Below are positions 47,824 through 56,408 of a DNA stretch of 64,000 nucleotides, one piece after another. This DNA comes from Candidatus Chlorohelix allophototropha. Its GTDB lineage: Bacteria > Chloroflexota > Chloroflexia > Chloroheliales > Chloroheliaceae. Made by a program: the position numbers and the translations under genes. The notes below the pieces were generated by a model. It did not search any database, had not been told where the DNA came from, and saw nothing but the letters and a program-made list of their open reading frames with translations. How positions within the stretch are numbered: the first letter of the stretch is position 1; each line of letters starts with the position of its first letter. The stretch is taken from assembly GCF_030389965.1 (NCBI RefSeq), contig NZ_CP128400.1, positions 124,001 to 188,000 on the forward strand, given 5' to 3'.

Positions 47824-48744
47824 ATGAGTCTCAGCATTAGTCGTCTTAATAAAAGTATACTTGTTGATAAACAAAAAATGGAAAAATTACAAAAAAAGAT
47901 ATTAATCATTGAAGATGAAGCTACTATTCGTCTTAACTTGGAATATTTGCTTGAAGTTGAAGGTTTCCAGATATTAAGCGCTTCGGATGGCAATGTGGGT
48001 ATACAGATTGCCCTACAACAAAAGCCTGATCTGATTATTTCGGATATTATTATGCCTGAAATGAGCGGATATGAGGTGCTGGAAGCTTTACGTAATAATC
48101 CTACCACTCTCACTATTCCTTTCATCTTTCTGACTGCCAAAGCAGCGAAAGGGGATTTACGCTATGGCATGGAGTTGGGAGCTGACGATTATCTGACGAA
48201 ACCTTTTACGCAGAGAGAATTACTGCAATCAGTTAAAACTCGCCTTGAAAAACAAGCGAGAGAAAAATCTGCAATTCTGCAACCAATATCTAGTGAACTG
48301 CAACTTGCTGCCAACACAATCAAGCAAATGTTGAATAGTATTGAGTTGGATAGATACGAGCAGTTTCAGGCTGAGCAAAAAAACTTAATGGTTCATTCTG
48401 AAGCTTCCAGCGTCGAGAGAAGCCCTATTCCTTCAAATTCAATCATAAAGTGCAATGGGCTTTTAATTGATACTCAGCAGCATCTAGTAACTGTTGAAGG
48501 AAAAGTATTTAAGCTAAGTCCTCGTCAATATGAAGTATTGAAACTCTTGGCAGAAAATGCTGGTAGAATTCTATCTCATAAAAGCATCCTGCTAAGTGTT
48601 TGGGGTCCTGAATATGAGCAAGAAACGCAATACCTGCATGTGTTTATCAGTCAGTTGCGCCAGAAAATAGAACCAGACCCTTCTAATCCTCGCTATATAT
48701 TCACTACGCGGGGCTATGGTTATCACCTTGCTGCTGTGCAATAG
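47824..48744 (+). CDS. OmpR/PhoB-type response regulator
   Basis: A 306-residue regulator. Receiver domain with Asp74 (IISDIIMPEMSGYEVL) and TKPF, a long linker (about 150-205), then a winged-helix DNA-binding domain (about 208-304: GLLIDTQQHLVTVEGKVFKLSPRQYEVLKLLAENAGRILSHKSILLSVWG, YLHVFISQLRQKIEPDPSNPRYIFTTRGYGYHL). Divergent from the kinase genes and likely their output. A second ATG at 47878 would fit the usual family length better; neither start has a ribosome site. Confidence 0.9.
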   Translation: MSLSISRLNKSILVDKQKMEKLQKKILIIEDEATIRLNLEYLLEVEGFQILSASDGNVGIQIALQQKPDLIISDIIMPEMSGYEVLEALRNNPTTLTIPFIFLTAKAAKGDLRYGMELGADDYLTKPFTQRELLQSVKTRLEKQAREKSAILQPISSELQLAANTIKQMLNSIELDRYEQFQAEQKNLMVHSEASSVERSPIPSNSIIKCNGLLIDTQQHLVTVEGKVFKLSPRQYEVLKLLAENAGRILSHKSILLSVWGPEYEQETQYLHVFISQLRQKIEPDPSNPRYIFTTRGYGYHLAAVQ

Positions 48745-48798
48745 ATAATATTCAAAATAAAGGAGATCTGGTAAAATAGTGCAAAACCTAAAACTTTA

Positions 48799-50609
48799 TA
48801 TCCTCGCAAAAACTGGAGGAGTAGACCCCTTTCAAAGGGAAAACTAAGTAATATAATTTGGGAATGCTAGAAGAAATTGATCCCACAAAAATAAAAGATA
48901 AAGAAACCCGTCAGGTGGTAATCAAAGTCTTAAACTTGCTGGAGAATGCCTTCGAGCAAATCGATAAATTGCGAGCAGAAAATCAACAACTACAGGATGA
49001 AAATAATCGACTTAAGGGTGAGCAGGGCAAGCCCAATGTTCGAGCTAATAAAAATACCCACTTTTCCTCTGAAACTGAGCGTAAATCAGCTAAAACTGCT
49101 AAAAGGGAAAACACTCTAAGCACCATAATTTGGAAATTCATCAAGAGCAGTTACTCAAAGTAAAGCCTGAAAACTTACCTGGGGATGCTGTTTTCAAAGG
49201 CTATCGCTATGTAGTAGTGCGGGATCTGGTTTTCCAGCCCTTAAACATCCGCTTCAAAAAGGAGCGCTACTATTCGCCTGCTCAAAAGCGAATGATTGAG
49301 GCTGAATTACGCCAAGGTTATCAGGGTCAGTTTAGTCCCACTGCTAAGGCTTTAGTGTTAGCTCTCTATTATGAAGGCTTGATGAGTGAGCCAAAAATCA
49401 AGGAATTGTTGTGGCAAGCGGGGTTGAATATCTCGGCAGGTCAATTAAGTCACTGGCTAACCGACCCAACTTATCAGGCGCAATTCCACACCGAAAGCCG
49501 TCAGGTGCTTTCGGCCGGACTAGGCAGTAGTAAATGGCAGCACATCGATACTACCTCCAGTCGCGTAGCGGGAGTAAATTGGCACTGCCCTATCATCTGC
49601 AACCCACTTTACACTTACTATTGTACTCTGACTAATAAAGATCGCTTGAGTGCTATTCGGGCTTTACGAGGTGGGGCTGGTAAAGAAGCTCTAATAATTA
49701 GGATGGATAAAAACGCCGAGGCGGTGGGGAGTTTAATGGGTTTAACCAAAGCCTTGGTGGATAAATTATGGGAGCTTCCACTCGATCAGGATTTATGTGA
49801 GCAAACAGTAAACGAATTTCTGGCCAGAGAATTCAGCCAGCAGCCGAATTATAAGTGGAAAAGGGTCAAAGACGCGCTAGCGATTGCCAGTTATCACGCT
49901 CAAGTGGGGGAGGATTTGCCGATCTTAAAAATACTGATTTGCGATGATGCGCCCTCTTTCCAGGTGATTACAGAAGAGGTAGCTTTGTGTTGGGTTCACG
50001 ATGGGCGTCACTACAAGAAGTTGGAGCCTCGGCTGGCGTACCATCGGGCTCTTTTAGAAGAATTCAGAGGGCGCTATTGGCGCTATTACCGCGAATTGTT
50101 GGCTTATCAACAAAATCCTGGTCTTTCGGAAGCCGCACGGCTGGATACAGCCTTTAATGAATTATTTGCCACCCACAGCGGCTATAAGGCTTTGGATGAA
50201 AGGATTGCGATTACCCAGGCGAAGAAATGGGGTTTGCTAATGGTACTCAAACATCCTGAAATACCCTTACATAACAATCCCGCTGAATTGGCAGTGCGCA
50301 CCAGAGTACGAAAAAGGGATGTGAGTATGTTTTGTAGCAAGTTGGAAGGCGTACGCAGTTGGGATACATTTCAAGGTCTGGCATCCACTTGTAGAAAGCT
50401 AGGGATAAATTTCTATGAGTATCTGCTAGATCGGATAAGCCAGAATGGGAAAATAGTTGGACTTGGAACCCTGATTAAAGAAAAAGCGGCGGGCTTAAAC
50501 CTAAACGGTTCGTGGATTAATGATAAACCCCGACCTGAGTGGCAACCTTTGCAACTAAGACCCTGGTTACGTTAGTTTTATCCCTTTCCCCCCTTTTTTT
50601 GAGAGGATA
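48799..50609. mobile_element. IS66-family insertion element (putative ends)
   Basis: The proposed ends carry a matching inverted repeat: TATCCTCGCAAAAA from 48799, and its complement TATCCTCTCAAAAA reading inward from 50609 (13 of 14 match). The element contains one transposase gene, broken by a frameshift. IS66 normally makes an 8-bp target duplication; none is obvious at these borders, so the true ends may lie slightly outside, or the flanks have changed. Outside the right end, GAAATCTCG occurs twice (50611-50619, 50623-50631). Confidence 0.5.
48864..50575 (+). pseudogene. IS66-family transposase (TnpC-like), frameshifted
   Basis: The first frame (48864 to about 49100) gives the leucine-zipper-like start MLEEIDPTKIKDKETRQ and RAENQQLQDENNRLKGEQGKP. 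The second frame (open from 49103 to 50575) gives the catalytic domain with DDE residues Asp140 (QHIDTTSS), Asp272 or Asp273 (ICDDAPSF) and Glu386 (NNPAELAVR), counted from the TTG at 49130. Restoring one A in the AAAA run at 49101-49104 fuses both parts smoothly (KTAKKGKHSKHHNLEIHQEQ). This fits a one-base loss, or a sequencing error. The zero-frame T AAA AGG is a poor slippery site, so programmed frameshifting is unlikely. Confidence 0.85.
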
Positions 50610-50706
50610 CGAAATCTCGCCCGAAATCTCGTAACTACCCCTAACTGTACGGTAGCAAAAAGAACAACTGATTTTAGAATCCTCTAGGTTTGATATTCGG
50701 GAACGA

Positions 50707-51777
50707 TTATGTAGCGCTACCGGTCAATACCAAGCAAGCTTCTTTTGGAAAAGAGACTTGGATTTCAGTACCTACCTCCGGTAATGCCAGATGGCGGGAA
50801 TTAAAAATATCCATTTCCAAAGTTTTATCAGCCAATTGCAACCGTACCCGAACCACTGCTCCCAGAAAAGACACTTGGTTTATAGTAACCGGGATAGTAT
50901 TGTGGCTCTCTGTCGAACCGACACCGATTTCAAGATTTTCAGGGCGCACCGCCACGCTGAGGTCAACTCCACCTCGATGGTTGAGCGGTTCGGCAGTATA
51001 AACCGGGTGTCCGGCTATTTCCAACTCTCCATTGGCTGCGTTTATCACTTTCGCGGGTAAAATATTTAATGTGCCAACAAACGAAGCCACAAAGCTGGTG
51101 GCGGGGTAGTTATAGATTTCAAAGGGAGTGCCGATTTGCTCAATCCGCCCTTTGCTCATAACTACTATACGGTCAGAAAGCGACAACGCTTCTTCTTGGT
51201 CGTGTGTGACATAGATTGTGGTTATACCAAGCCGCTGCTGAATAGACCGCAGCTCATTGCGTAGAGAGACGCGAATCTTGGCATCAAGTGCGGAGAGCGG
51301 TTCATCCAATAGTAGCAATCGTGGCTCGATAGCTAATGCCCGTGCTAGCGCAACCCGCTGCTGCTGCCCGCCCGATAGTTGGTGCGGATAGCGTCTGCCT
51401 AATGCCGGTAGATCGACAAGGTGTAGCATTTCTTCAACTCGACTCCGAATTTGAGCCGATGGTTTACCGGCTATCCGCAGTCCAAAGCCTATGTTATCGG
51501 CGACGGTCATATTGGGAAAGAGCGCATAGGATTGGAACACCATACCGATTTGACGACTATTGGGCGGTTGGTTTGTGATATTCACGCCACCAACCCTGAT
51601 TTCCCCTTCTGTTGGCTGTTCAAAACCTGCGATCATTCTAAGCGTTGTCGTTTTGCCGCAACCGCTCGATCCGAGAAATGAAATGAACTCGCCTTTCTCT
51701 GCTTGTAAATTAAAATGCTCAACTGCTGCGGTGGCTCCGAAGCTCTTGCGAATGTTTATTAGTTCAAGAAAAGACAT
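50707..51777 (-). CDS. ABC importer ATPase, PotA/FbpC/PhnT type
   Basis: A 356-residue ATPase with Walker A GSSGCGKT (residues 36-43), signature LSGGQQQRVALARAL, Walker B LLLLDEPLSALDAKIR and switch TIYVTHDQEEALSLSDRIVVM. The C-terminal part (about 240-356) is a TOBE-type regulatory domain. It is the last gene of a four-gene importer transcript. Such ATPases serve spermidine, iron, thiamine and 2-aminoethylphosphonate importers; the neighbouring C-P lyase operon favours a phosphonate. The right end of the IS66-type element lies about 100 bases from its stop. Confidence 0.88.
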   Translation of the reverse strand: MSFLELINIRKSFGATAAVEHFNLQAEKGEFISFLGSSGCGKTTTLRMIAGFEQPTEGEIRVGGVNITNQPPNSRQIGMVFQSYALFPNMTVADNIGFGLRIAGKPSAQIRSRVEEMLHLVDLPALGRRYPHQLSGGQQQRVALARALAIEPRLLLLDEPLSALDAKIRVSLRNELRSIQQRLGITTIYVTHDQEEALSLSDRIVVMSKGRIEQIGTPFEIYNYPATSFVASFVGTLNILPAKVINAANGELEIAGHPVYTAEPLNHRGGVDLSVAVRPENLEIGVGSTESHNTIPVTINQVSFLGAVVRVRLQLADKTLEMDIFNSRHLALPEVGTEIQVSFPKEACLVLTGSAT

Positions 51778-51840
51778 ATTTATTATCCTGTATTAAGCTC
51801 CCAAGCGATCATCAAGAGTGGCTCAAGCGCATATTCGTTG

Positions 51841-52632
51841 TTAACGGGTACCAGCGAGTTGCCCTTGTTCTTGCGAACCGCGACTTAAAAGCTGGATTAG
51901 ACCAATGCAAATCCAAGTTAGACCAAAGCTGATGATTGCGAGCGCAGCCGGTTCATAGGCACGGTTTTGACCTATTAACGCCAGATATGGACCGAAGGTG
52001 GGCCAATTGAGCATAGTTGCCATTGTGAACTCGCCCAACACAATAGCAAAGGTTAGAAAAGCGCCGTTCAGCAAGGAAACGCGCAAGTTGGGGAAAATTA
52101 TACGAAACAGGATAGTCAGCCAACCTGCACCCAAACTTTGCGCTGCTTCTGTGAGAGAACGTACATCAATGGCGCGTAAGCCGGTATCCACTGCACGGTA
52201 CATATAGGGAAATGAAAGTACCACGTAGCCAGCAACCAGCAAAGCCGGGGTTGATACCAGTACAAAGGGAGGGCGGCTATAGATGCGAATCAGACCGAAT
52301 ACCAGTACAATCGGCGGAACGACAAACGGTAGTAATGTGATGAACTCCATCACCGGGCGTAACTGTGGCAGTTTGAGATGCACCCAGAAAGCAGTAGGCA
52401 CTATCAGTATCAGACTAACAGCAATGGTAGCAAGCCCCAACACTACCGAATAGATGAATGAATCACGGAACTGTGGGTCGCCCAACACATTGTTGTAGGA
52501 GTCGAAGCTGTACACGCCGCGCCGCTCCCGTAACGAAAACTCAAAGGTGGCGAATAGAGGCAATAGGAAGTATATCGCCCCTAGTAAAATCATCATAATG
52601 GGCCAGAAACGCTGTTTTTTCATTGAAGCCAC
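51841..52632 (-). CDS. ABC importer permease, PotC/PhnV type
   Basis: A 263-residue permease with six hydrophobic segments and the coupling loop TEAAQSLGAGWLTILFRIIFPNLRVSLLNGAFLTFAIVLGEF, the EAA motif of the spermidine/iron/phosphonate permease family. Its first 13 bases overlap the end of the other permease gene, so translation is coupled. About 60 bases separate it from the ATPase gene. Confidence 0.88.
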   Translation of the reverse strand: MASMKKQRFWPIMMILLGAIYFLLPLFATFEFSLRERRGVYSFDSYNNVLGDPQFRDSFIYSVVLGLATIAVSLILIVPTAFWVHLKLPQLRPVMEFITLLPFVVPPIVLVFGLIRIYSRPPFVLVSTPALLVAGYVVLSFPYMYRAVDTGLRAIDVRSLTEAAQSLGAGWLTILFRIIFPNLRVSLLNGAFLTFAIVLGEFTMATMLNWPTFGPYLALIGQNRAYEPAALAIISFGLTWICIGLIQLLSRGSQEQGQLAGTR

Positions 52633-53522
52633 CTCGCCGTGCGTCGTTGCAACAACATACTGATGCCTATCGACACTGCCATAATCACGACCATTCCCAT
52701 TGCCAGCGCATAGCCCAGATTTGGATTATGCAACACATCGCCGCGTATCTGCGCCCCGATTTGGATAGGTACCAAATTCAGAGTACCTCCGGTAAGCGCG
52801 AAAGCGGTAGCATACGCGCCGAAAGCGTTGCCGAACAGCAATACGCCCGCGCCAAGCAACGCCGGTCCAAGAATGGGAAAGGCTACATAACGCCAGTATT
52901 GAAACGAGTTAGCGCCCAGGTTTTCTGCCGCCTCGCGCCATTGGCGTTTTAACCCATCAATAGCCGGAGCAATAATTAGCACCATCAACGGGAATTGGAA
53001 ATACATGTAGGTCAGGCTTAAGCCCCAGAAAGTATAGAGACTGAAACCTGCATCGTAGAGATTTAGACCTAGCACGTTCTTGAACAGCATCGTAATGAAG
53101 CCGGTACGTCCTAGTGTAGCGATAAAGGCGAAAGCCAATGGTATCCCGGCGAAGTTTGAGGCTACACCGGAGAAAGTCATCAACCCGCCCCGTATCCATG
53201 ACGGTAACCCACCTCTAATCGAGGCATAAGCCAGACCAAAACCAAAAATAACGCCGCCAAGAGCTGTAACCGCACTGACCTGAATGCTCAACCAATAGGA
53301 ATTGAAGATGAATGGCTGGAACAGATTACCGATGTTTGCTAAGGTGACGTTGCCTGCCTCATCTTGAAAGCTTCCGATCAACAAATTGAACGAGGGTAGG
53401 ATTAAGAAAAGCAATGAGAAAATGAAGAATGGTACAACACCAAGCCATTTCAAATTCACTTCCCACTTTCGAGGACGTGCGGCAGACTGCTTTGCATTTT
53501 TTTCTAAAACTTTATCTACCAT
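52620..53522 (-). CDS. ABC importer permease, PotB/PhnU type
   Basis: A 300-residue permease. A charged N-terminal lead (MVDKVLEKNAKQSAARPRKWEV) precedes six segments. The coupling loop is REAAENLGANSFQYWRYVAFPILGPALLGAGVLLFGNAFGAYATAFAL. It forms the channel with the next gene. It lies 74 bases after the binding-protein gene. Confidence 0.88.
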   Translation of the reverse strand: MVDKVLEKNAKQSAARPRKWEVNLKWLGVVPFFIFSLLFLILPSFNLLIGSFQDEAGNVTLANIGNLFQPFIFNSYWLSIQVSAVTALGGVIFGFGLAYASIRGGLPSWIRGGLMTFSGVASNFAGIPLAFAFIATLGRTGFITMLFKNVLGLNLYDAGFSLYTFWGLSLTYMYFQFPLMVLIIAPAIDGLKRQWREAAENLGANSFQYWRYVAFPILGPALLGAGVLLFGNAFGAYATAFALTGGTLNLVPIQIGAQIRGDVLHNPNLGYALAMGMVVIMAVSIGISMLLQRRTARWLQ

Positions 53523-53596
53523 TGGGTTTCCTGATATTTGTGGTAAAAAGTATCTCCAAGACCTATCAAATAAATAGGTCTTGGAGATAAGGTAAA

Positions 53597-54787
53597 CTAC
53601 TTTACGTTTGCGCCTACAGCACTATCCCAGCTTTTGGTGATCAGGGCAGTAGCCTTGCTGTACTGATCAAGGGTAGGGAACTGAGCGGTGGCGTAGTTTG
53701 CAGCGGGGGGTAGCTTGGCGGCTACATCCGCAGGAATGGCATTGCGGCTTGCCAAATCGTTATAGCGAATCGGGTGGCAATAGCCCTTCAGCCAGCCAAG
53801 TTGTCCGGCATCGGAGTAGAGATATTCCATCCAAAGTTTGGCGGCATTAGGATGGGGAGCATAGGCGCTGATGGCTTGTACGTAAACGCCAGCCAGCACA
53901 CCTTTGGTCGGCACTACAACGGAGACTGGTGGGTTGCCCTTCAACGAGTCCTTAGCAGCCAAGGCATTGTAATCCCAGCCGAGTACGATGGGGGTTTCGC
54001 CAGAAGCAAGAGTGGCGCCTTTAGCGATTACCGGCACGAAGTTGCCAGCTTTATTTAAGCTAGCGAAGAAGTCAATACCGGCTTGGGCATTGTCGAGTGA
54101 ACCACCCTGAGCTAGAGCAACTGCATATACACCTGCGATAGCTTGAGCGGCGGTGCGTGGGTCGCCGGACAATGCAACTTTGCCCTTGTATTCGGGTTTA
54201 AGTAGGTCTGCCCATTCCGCCGGGGGGTTCTTTACCACGTCGGTGTTGACAGACATTGCCATTACGCCATAGTAATCGCCATACCAATAGCCTTCTGCAT
54301 CTTTGGCAGTGTCGGGGATGGTAGCCCAAGTGGAAACCTTGTAGGGCTGAATTAGGTTAGCGGCTTTAGCTTGAGGACCGAACGACAGACCGACATCGAT
54401 TACGTCTGGCGCCTGAGGACCTTTGTTCTGAGTATTGGCTTTGATTGCCTCGATTTCGTCACCGGAGCTACCGTCGGGATTAAGCTCGGTCACCTGTAAG
54501 CCGTATTTCTGCTTGAAATTGGTGATTAAATCACCGTAACCACACCAGTCGTGCGGTAAAGCGATGGTCGTTAGTGAACCTTCTTGCTTGGCAGCCGCCA
54601 CAAGCTGATCCAAATTTGCAGCTTGAGTGGTTCCAGCCACGGGACTCTTAGCAGCGGTGGTAGCAGTTGCAGCAGTGGTAGCCGGTACGGGTGTTGCGGT
54701 GTTATCACCACAAGCCGAAAGAACTAGGGTCATAATTGCGGTAAGAACCAGAGTCATTCTCAAATGACTGGTTTTGCGTTTAAGCAC
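53597..54787 (-). CDS. Lipoprotein solute-binding protein, candidate phosphonate binder
   Basis: A 396-residue binding protein starting at GTG 54787, with AGGAGGAG about eight bases upstream. Lipoprotein signal (LVLSAC, Cys at about residue 26), a Thr/Ala linker, then a type-2 binding domain (LDQLVAAAKQEGSLTTIALPHDWCGYGDLITNFKQKYGLQVTELNPDGSS; YWYGDYYGVMAMSVNTDVVKNPPAEWADLLKPEYKGKVALSGDP) like the iron/spermidine/2-aminoethylphosphonate binders (SBP_bac_6/13). The phosphonate assignment rests on location next to the C-P lyase operon. The residues around the lipidated Cys (ACGDNTATPVPATTAA) are identical to those of the liv binding protein. Confidence 0.85.
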   Translation of the reverse strand: MLKRKTSHLRMTLVLTAIMTLVLSACGDNTATPVPATTAATATTAAKSPVAGTTQAANLDQLVAAAKQEGSLTTIALPHDWCGYGDLITNFKQKYGLQVTELNPDGSSGDEIEAIKANTQNKGPQAPDVIDVGLSFGPQAKAANLIQPYKVSTWATIPDTAKDAEGYWYGDYYGVMAMSVNTDVVKNPPAEWADLLKPEYKGKVALSGDPRTAAQAIAGVYAVALAQGGSLDNAQAGIDFFASLNKAGNFVPVIAKGATLASGETPIVLGWDYNALAAKDSLKGNPPVSVVVPTKGVLAGVYVQAISAYAPHPNAAKLWMEYLYSDAGQLGWLKGYCHPIRYNDLASRNAIPADVAAKLPPAANYATAQFPTLDQYSKATALITKSWDSAVGANVK

Positions 54788-55100
54788 TTGTTTCTCCTCC
54801 TAAGTTCAATTTCATGCTATTAACAAAAATTCTTTGTGGGTCCCCAAGTTTGATTCAAAACCTAGAAAACTGGCACAACAAAAAGCCCTGCTTGGTTAAA
54901 CAGCCGGAAGACAAAAAACATCTTTGTTTTGTATCAGGAAAAACTTCAGGTTTCCGTAGCGAATTTACTGATATCTTTCAAGCCTGAAAAAGTGAGCTAA
55001 TTTGCAATAAAAAAATAGGCTTCAAAGAGAGCACACTTGAGTAATAATAACTGGTAGTAGTTAACGTGGGATTAATGGAGTTTTAATAGGTTGTAAAATT
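54788..55100. other. Intergenic region before the importer genes
   Basis: About 310 AT-rich bases. It holds the ribosome site and presumably the promoter of the importer transcript, plus the end of the methyltransferase transcript. An ACAAAA/TTTTGT hairpin at about 54910-54932 is weak. No operator like the palindrome before phnG was seen here. Confidence 0.5.
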
Positions 55101-55754
55101 CTAGGTTATTTGCACAGTCTTTAGCCCATGCACATTAAAATGCCATTTGCTGGAATTAAGGGTAATCTCGTTGATATGATTAATTTTTATGATAGTAAAG
55201 TTTCTTAGTAACTTCTTTATCCCTCCCAAATCGGTATAAAAGTGGGGAATGCCAATCTCCGGTTCTTCCATCTTGATTACAGTATTATGATCTATCCTGT
55301 AAGCAATATCATTATAGGAATTGTTGTTCTTTGAAAGGAAAGTGATGAAAAATTCACCACCCGGTTTCAAAACTCGCTCTATTTCTTCAATAACTTTTTT
55401 AATACCATCAGTGTCGGTGTGGTAGATGACATGGTATGCTAAGAGGCAATCAAATATCCCATCCTCGTAGGGTAATTCTTTAATGTCTCCTTTGATGATT
55501 TTTACAGGTAGGTTGAGATTATGCGCCTTTTCCCGAAGAAGCTCGATGCCATCTTCGGATAAATCAAAGGCATCCACCTGAAAACCTGCTTCCGCAAATA
55601 GAATAGAGTGCCTTCCTACACCACAACCCAAGTCCAGGAAATTTTTGTAGCCCTGCTTTTTCCACCTTTCCCGCAAGTAATAACTTTCTTCGGAAGGTAT
55701 TCGCCAGCGCTCATCGCTTACATTCGACCATTCCCAAGCCTTTGAAGCTACCAT
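55101..55754 (-). CDS. Class I SAM-dependent methyltransferase
   Basis: A 217-residue methylase with motif I FLDLGCGVGRHSILFAEAGFQVDAFDLSEDGIELL, then IKGDIKELPYEDGIFDCLLAYHVIYHTD and EIERVLKPGGEFFITFLS. A GAGGTGAG site precedes the ATG. It follows the 2H phosphoesterase gene by 27 bases and may be the last gene of the phn transcript. Its bases are more AT-rich than the phn genes, so recent addition is possible. Substrate unknown; a link to phosphonate use is only positional. Confidence 0.82.
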   Translation of the reverse strand: MVASKAWEWSNVSDERWRIPSEESYYLRERWKKQGYKNFLDLGCGVGRHSILFAEAGFQVDAFDLSEDGIELLREKAHNLNLPVKIIKGDIKELPYEDGIFDCLLAYHVIYHTDTDGIKKVIEEIERVLKPGGEFFITFLSKNNNSYNDIAYRIDHNTVIKMEEPEIGIPHFYTDLGGIKKLLRNFTIIKINHINEITLNSSKWHFNVHGLKTVQIT

Positions 55755-55781
55755 AGCTCACCTCTCAGTCTAACTATATTT

Positions 55782-56390
55782 CTATTTTGCCGATAAAGTA
55801 TAGCTTTTTATAATTCGCCAGTTCATATAACACCAGTAATCCTGCGCATCCCATTCGCCCGGTTTCTGCAAGTTAAACTCAACCAATTGCACAATATTGC
55901 CCCACAGGCTTTCTTGTGGCATTGTCCGGTAAAGCTCCAAGCAAAAAGCCTTTATTTGGTGTAACAAGCCTGTATCGGAAGGTAAGTCGCTGAAAGCTAG
56001 AGTCATGTGCGGATTATATCTGGTTGAAGCTCGCCTCTTTCGTCCGTATTCGCTCAAAAAGGGCAGTAATTCCTCCCGAATATTTGCTTGCAAATTCACT
56101 AAATCGGGATGCTTTTCCATTTCCAACCGGATAAAATATTCGGTCTCCAGCCTGAAAGCTAACGGAAAGGCTTTATGACCGGGCAGAATCCGGTCAAGGG
56201 CAGCAATTAACTCGTTTTCCCCAAATCCCTCTTCTAGGTGTAATAAAGCAAAGAGAGTACAATGCGGCATAAATTTCCCAGCCGCTTCTAGCCCATAATT
56301 TTGCTTGAGTAATAGATGAGCTAACCCAATTTTATAAGCCAACTCAGGGGGTGGGATGAAATAAACCCCATAAGTTTTCTGCCCCGTCAT
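55782..56390 (-). CDS. 2H (LigT-like) phosphoesterase, candidate PhnP replacement
   Basis: A 202-residue protein with the two His-x-Thr motifs of the 2H family: PHCTLF near residue 43 and PHMTLAF near residue 128. The start YGVYFIPPPELAYKIGLAHLL resembles DUF1045-type phosphonate-operon proteins, but full membership is not proven. 2H enzymes open or form cyclic phosphate esters. The C-P lyase pathway yields a 5-phosphoribosyl 1,2-cyclic phosphate that PhnP opens in E. coli; no phnP is seen here. Placement 18 bases after phnM makes this a candidate for that step. Confidence 0.8.
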   Translation of the reverse strand: MTGQKTYGVYFIPPPELAYKIGLAHLLLKQNYGLEAAGKFMPHCTLFALLHLEEGFGENELIAALDRILPGHKAFPLAFRLETEYFIRLEMEKHPDLVNLQANIREELLPFLSEYGRKRRASTRYNPHMTLAFSDLPSDTGLLHQIKAFCLELYRTMPQESLWGNIVQLVEFNLQKPGEWDAQDYWCYMNWRIIKSYTLSAK

Positions 56391-56408
56391 GAATTTTCTC
56401 CTATTGCC

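Noticed and set aside
49095-49163. Programmed frameshift in the IS66 transposase
   Set aside because: The zero-frame heptamer T AAA AGG would re-pair poorly, and one-part transposase genes are the family norm; a single-base loss explains it better.
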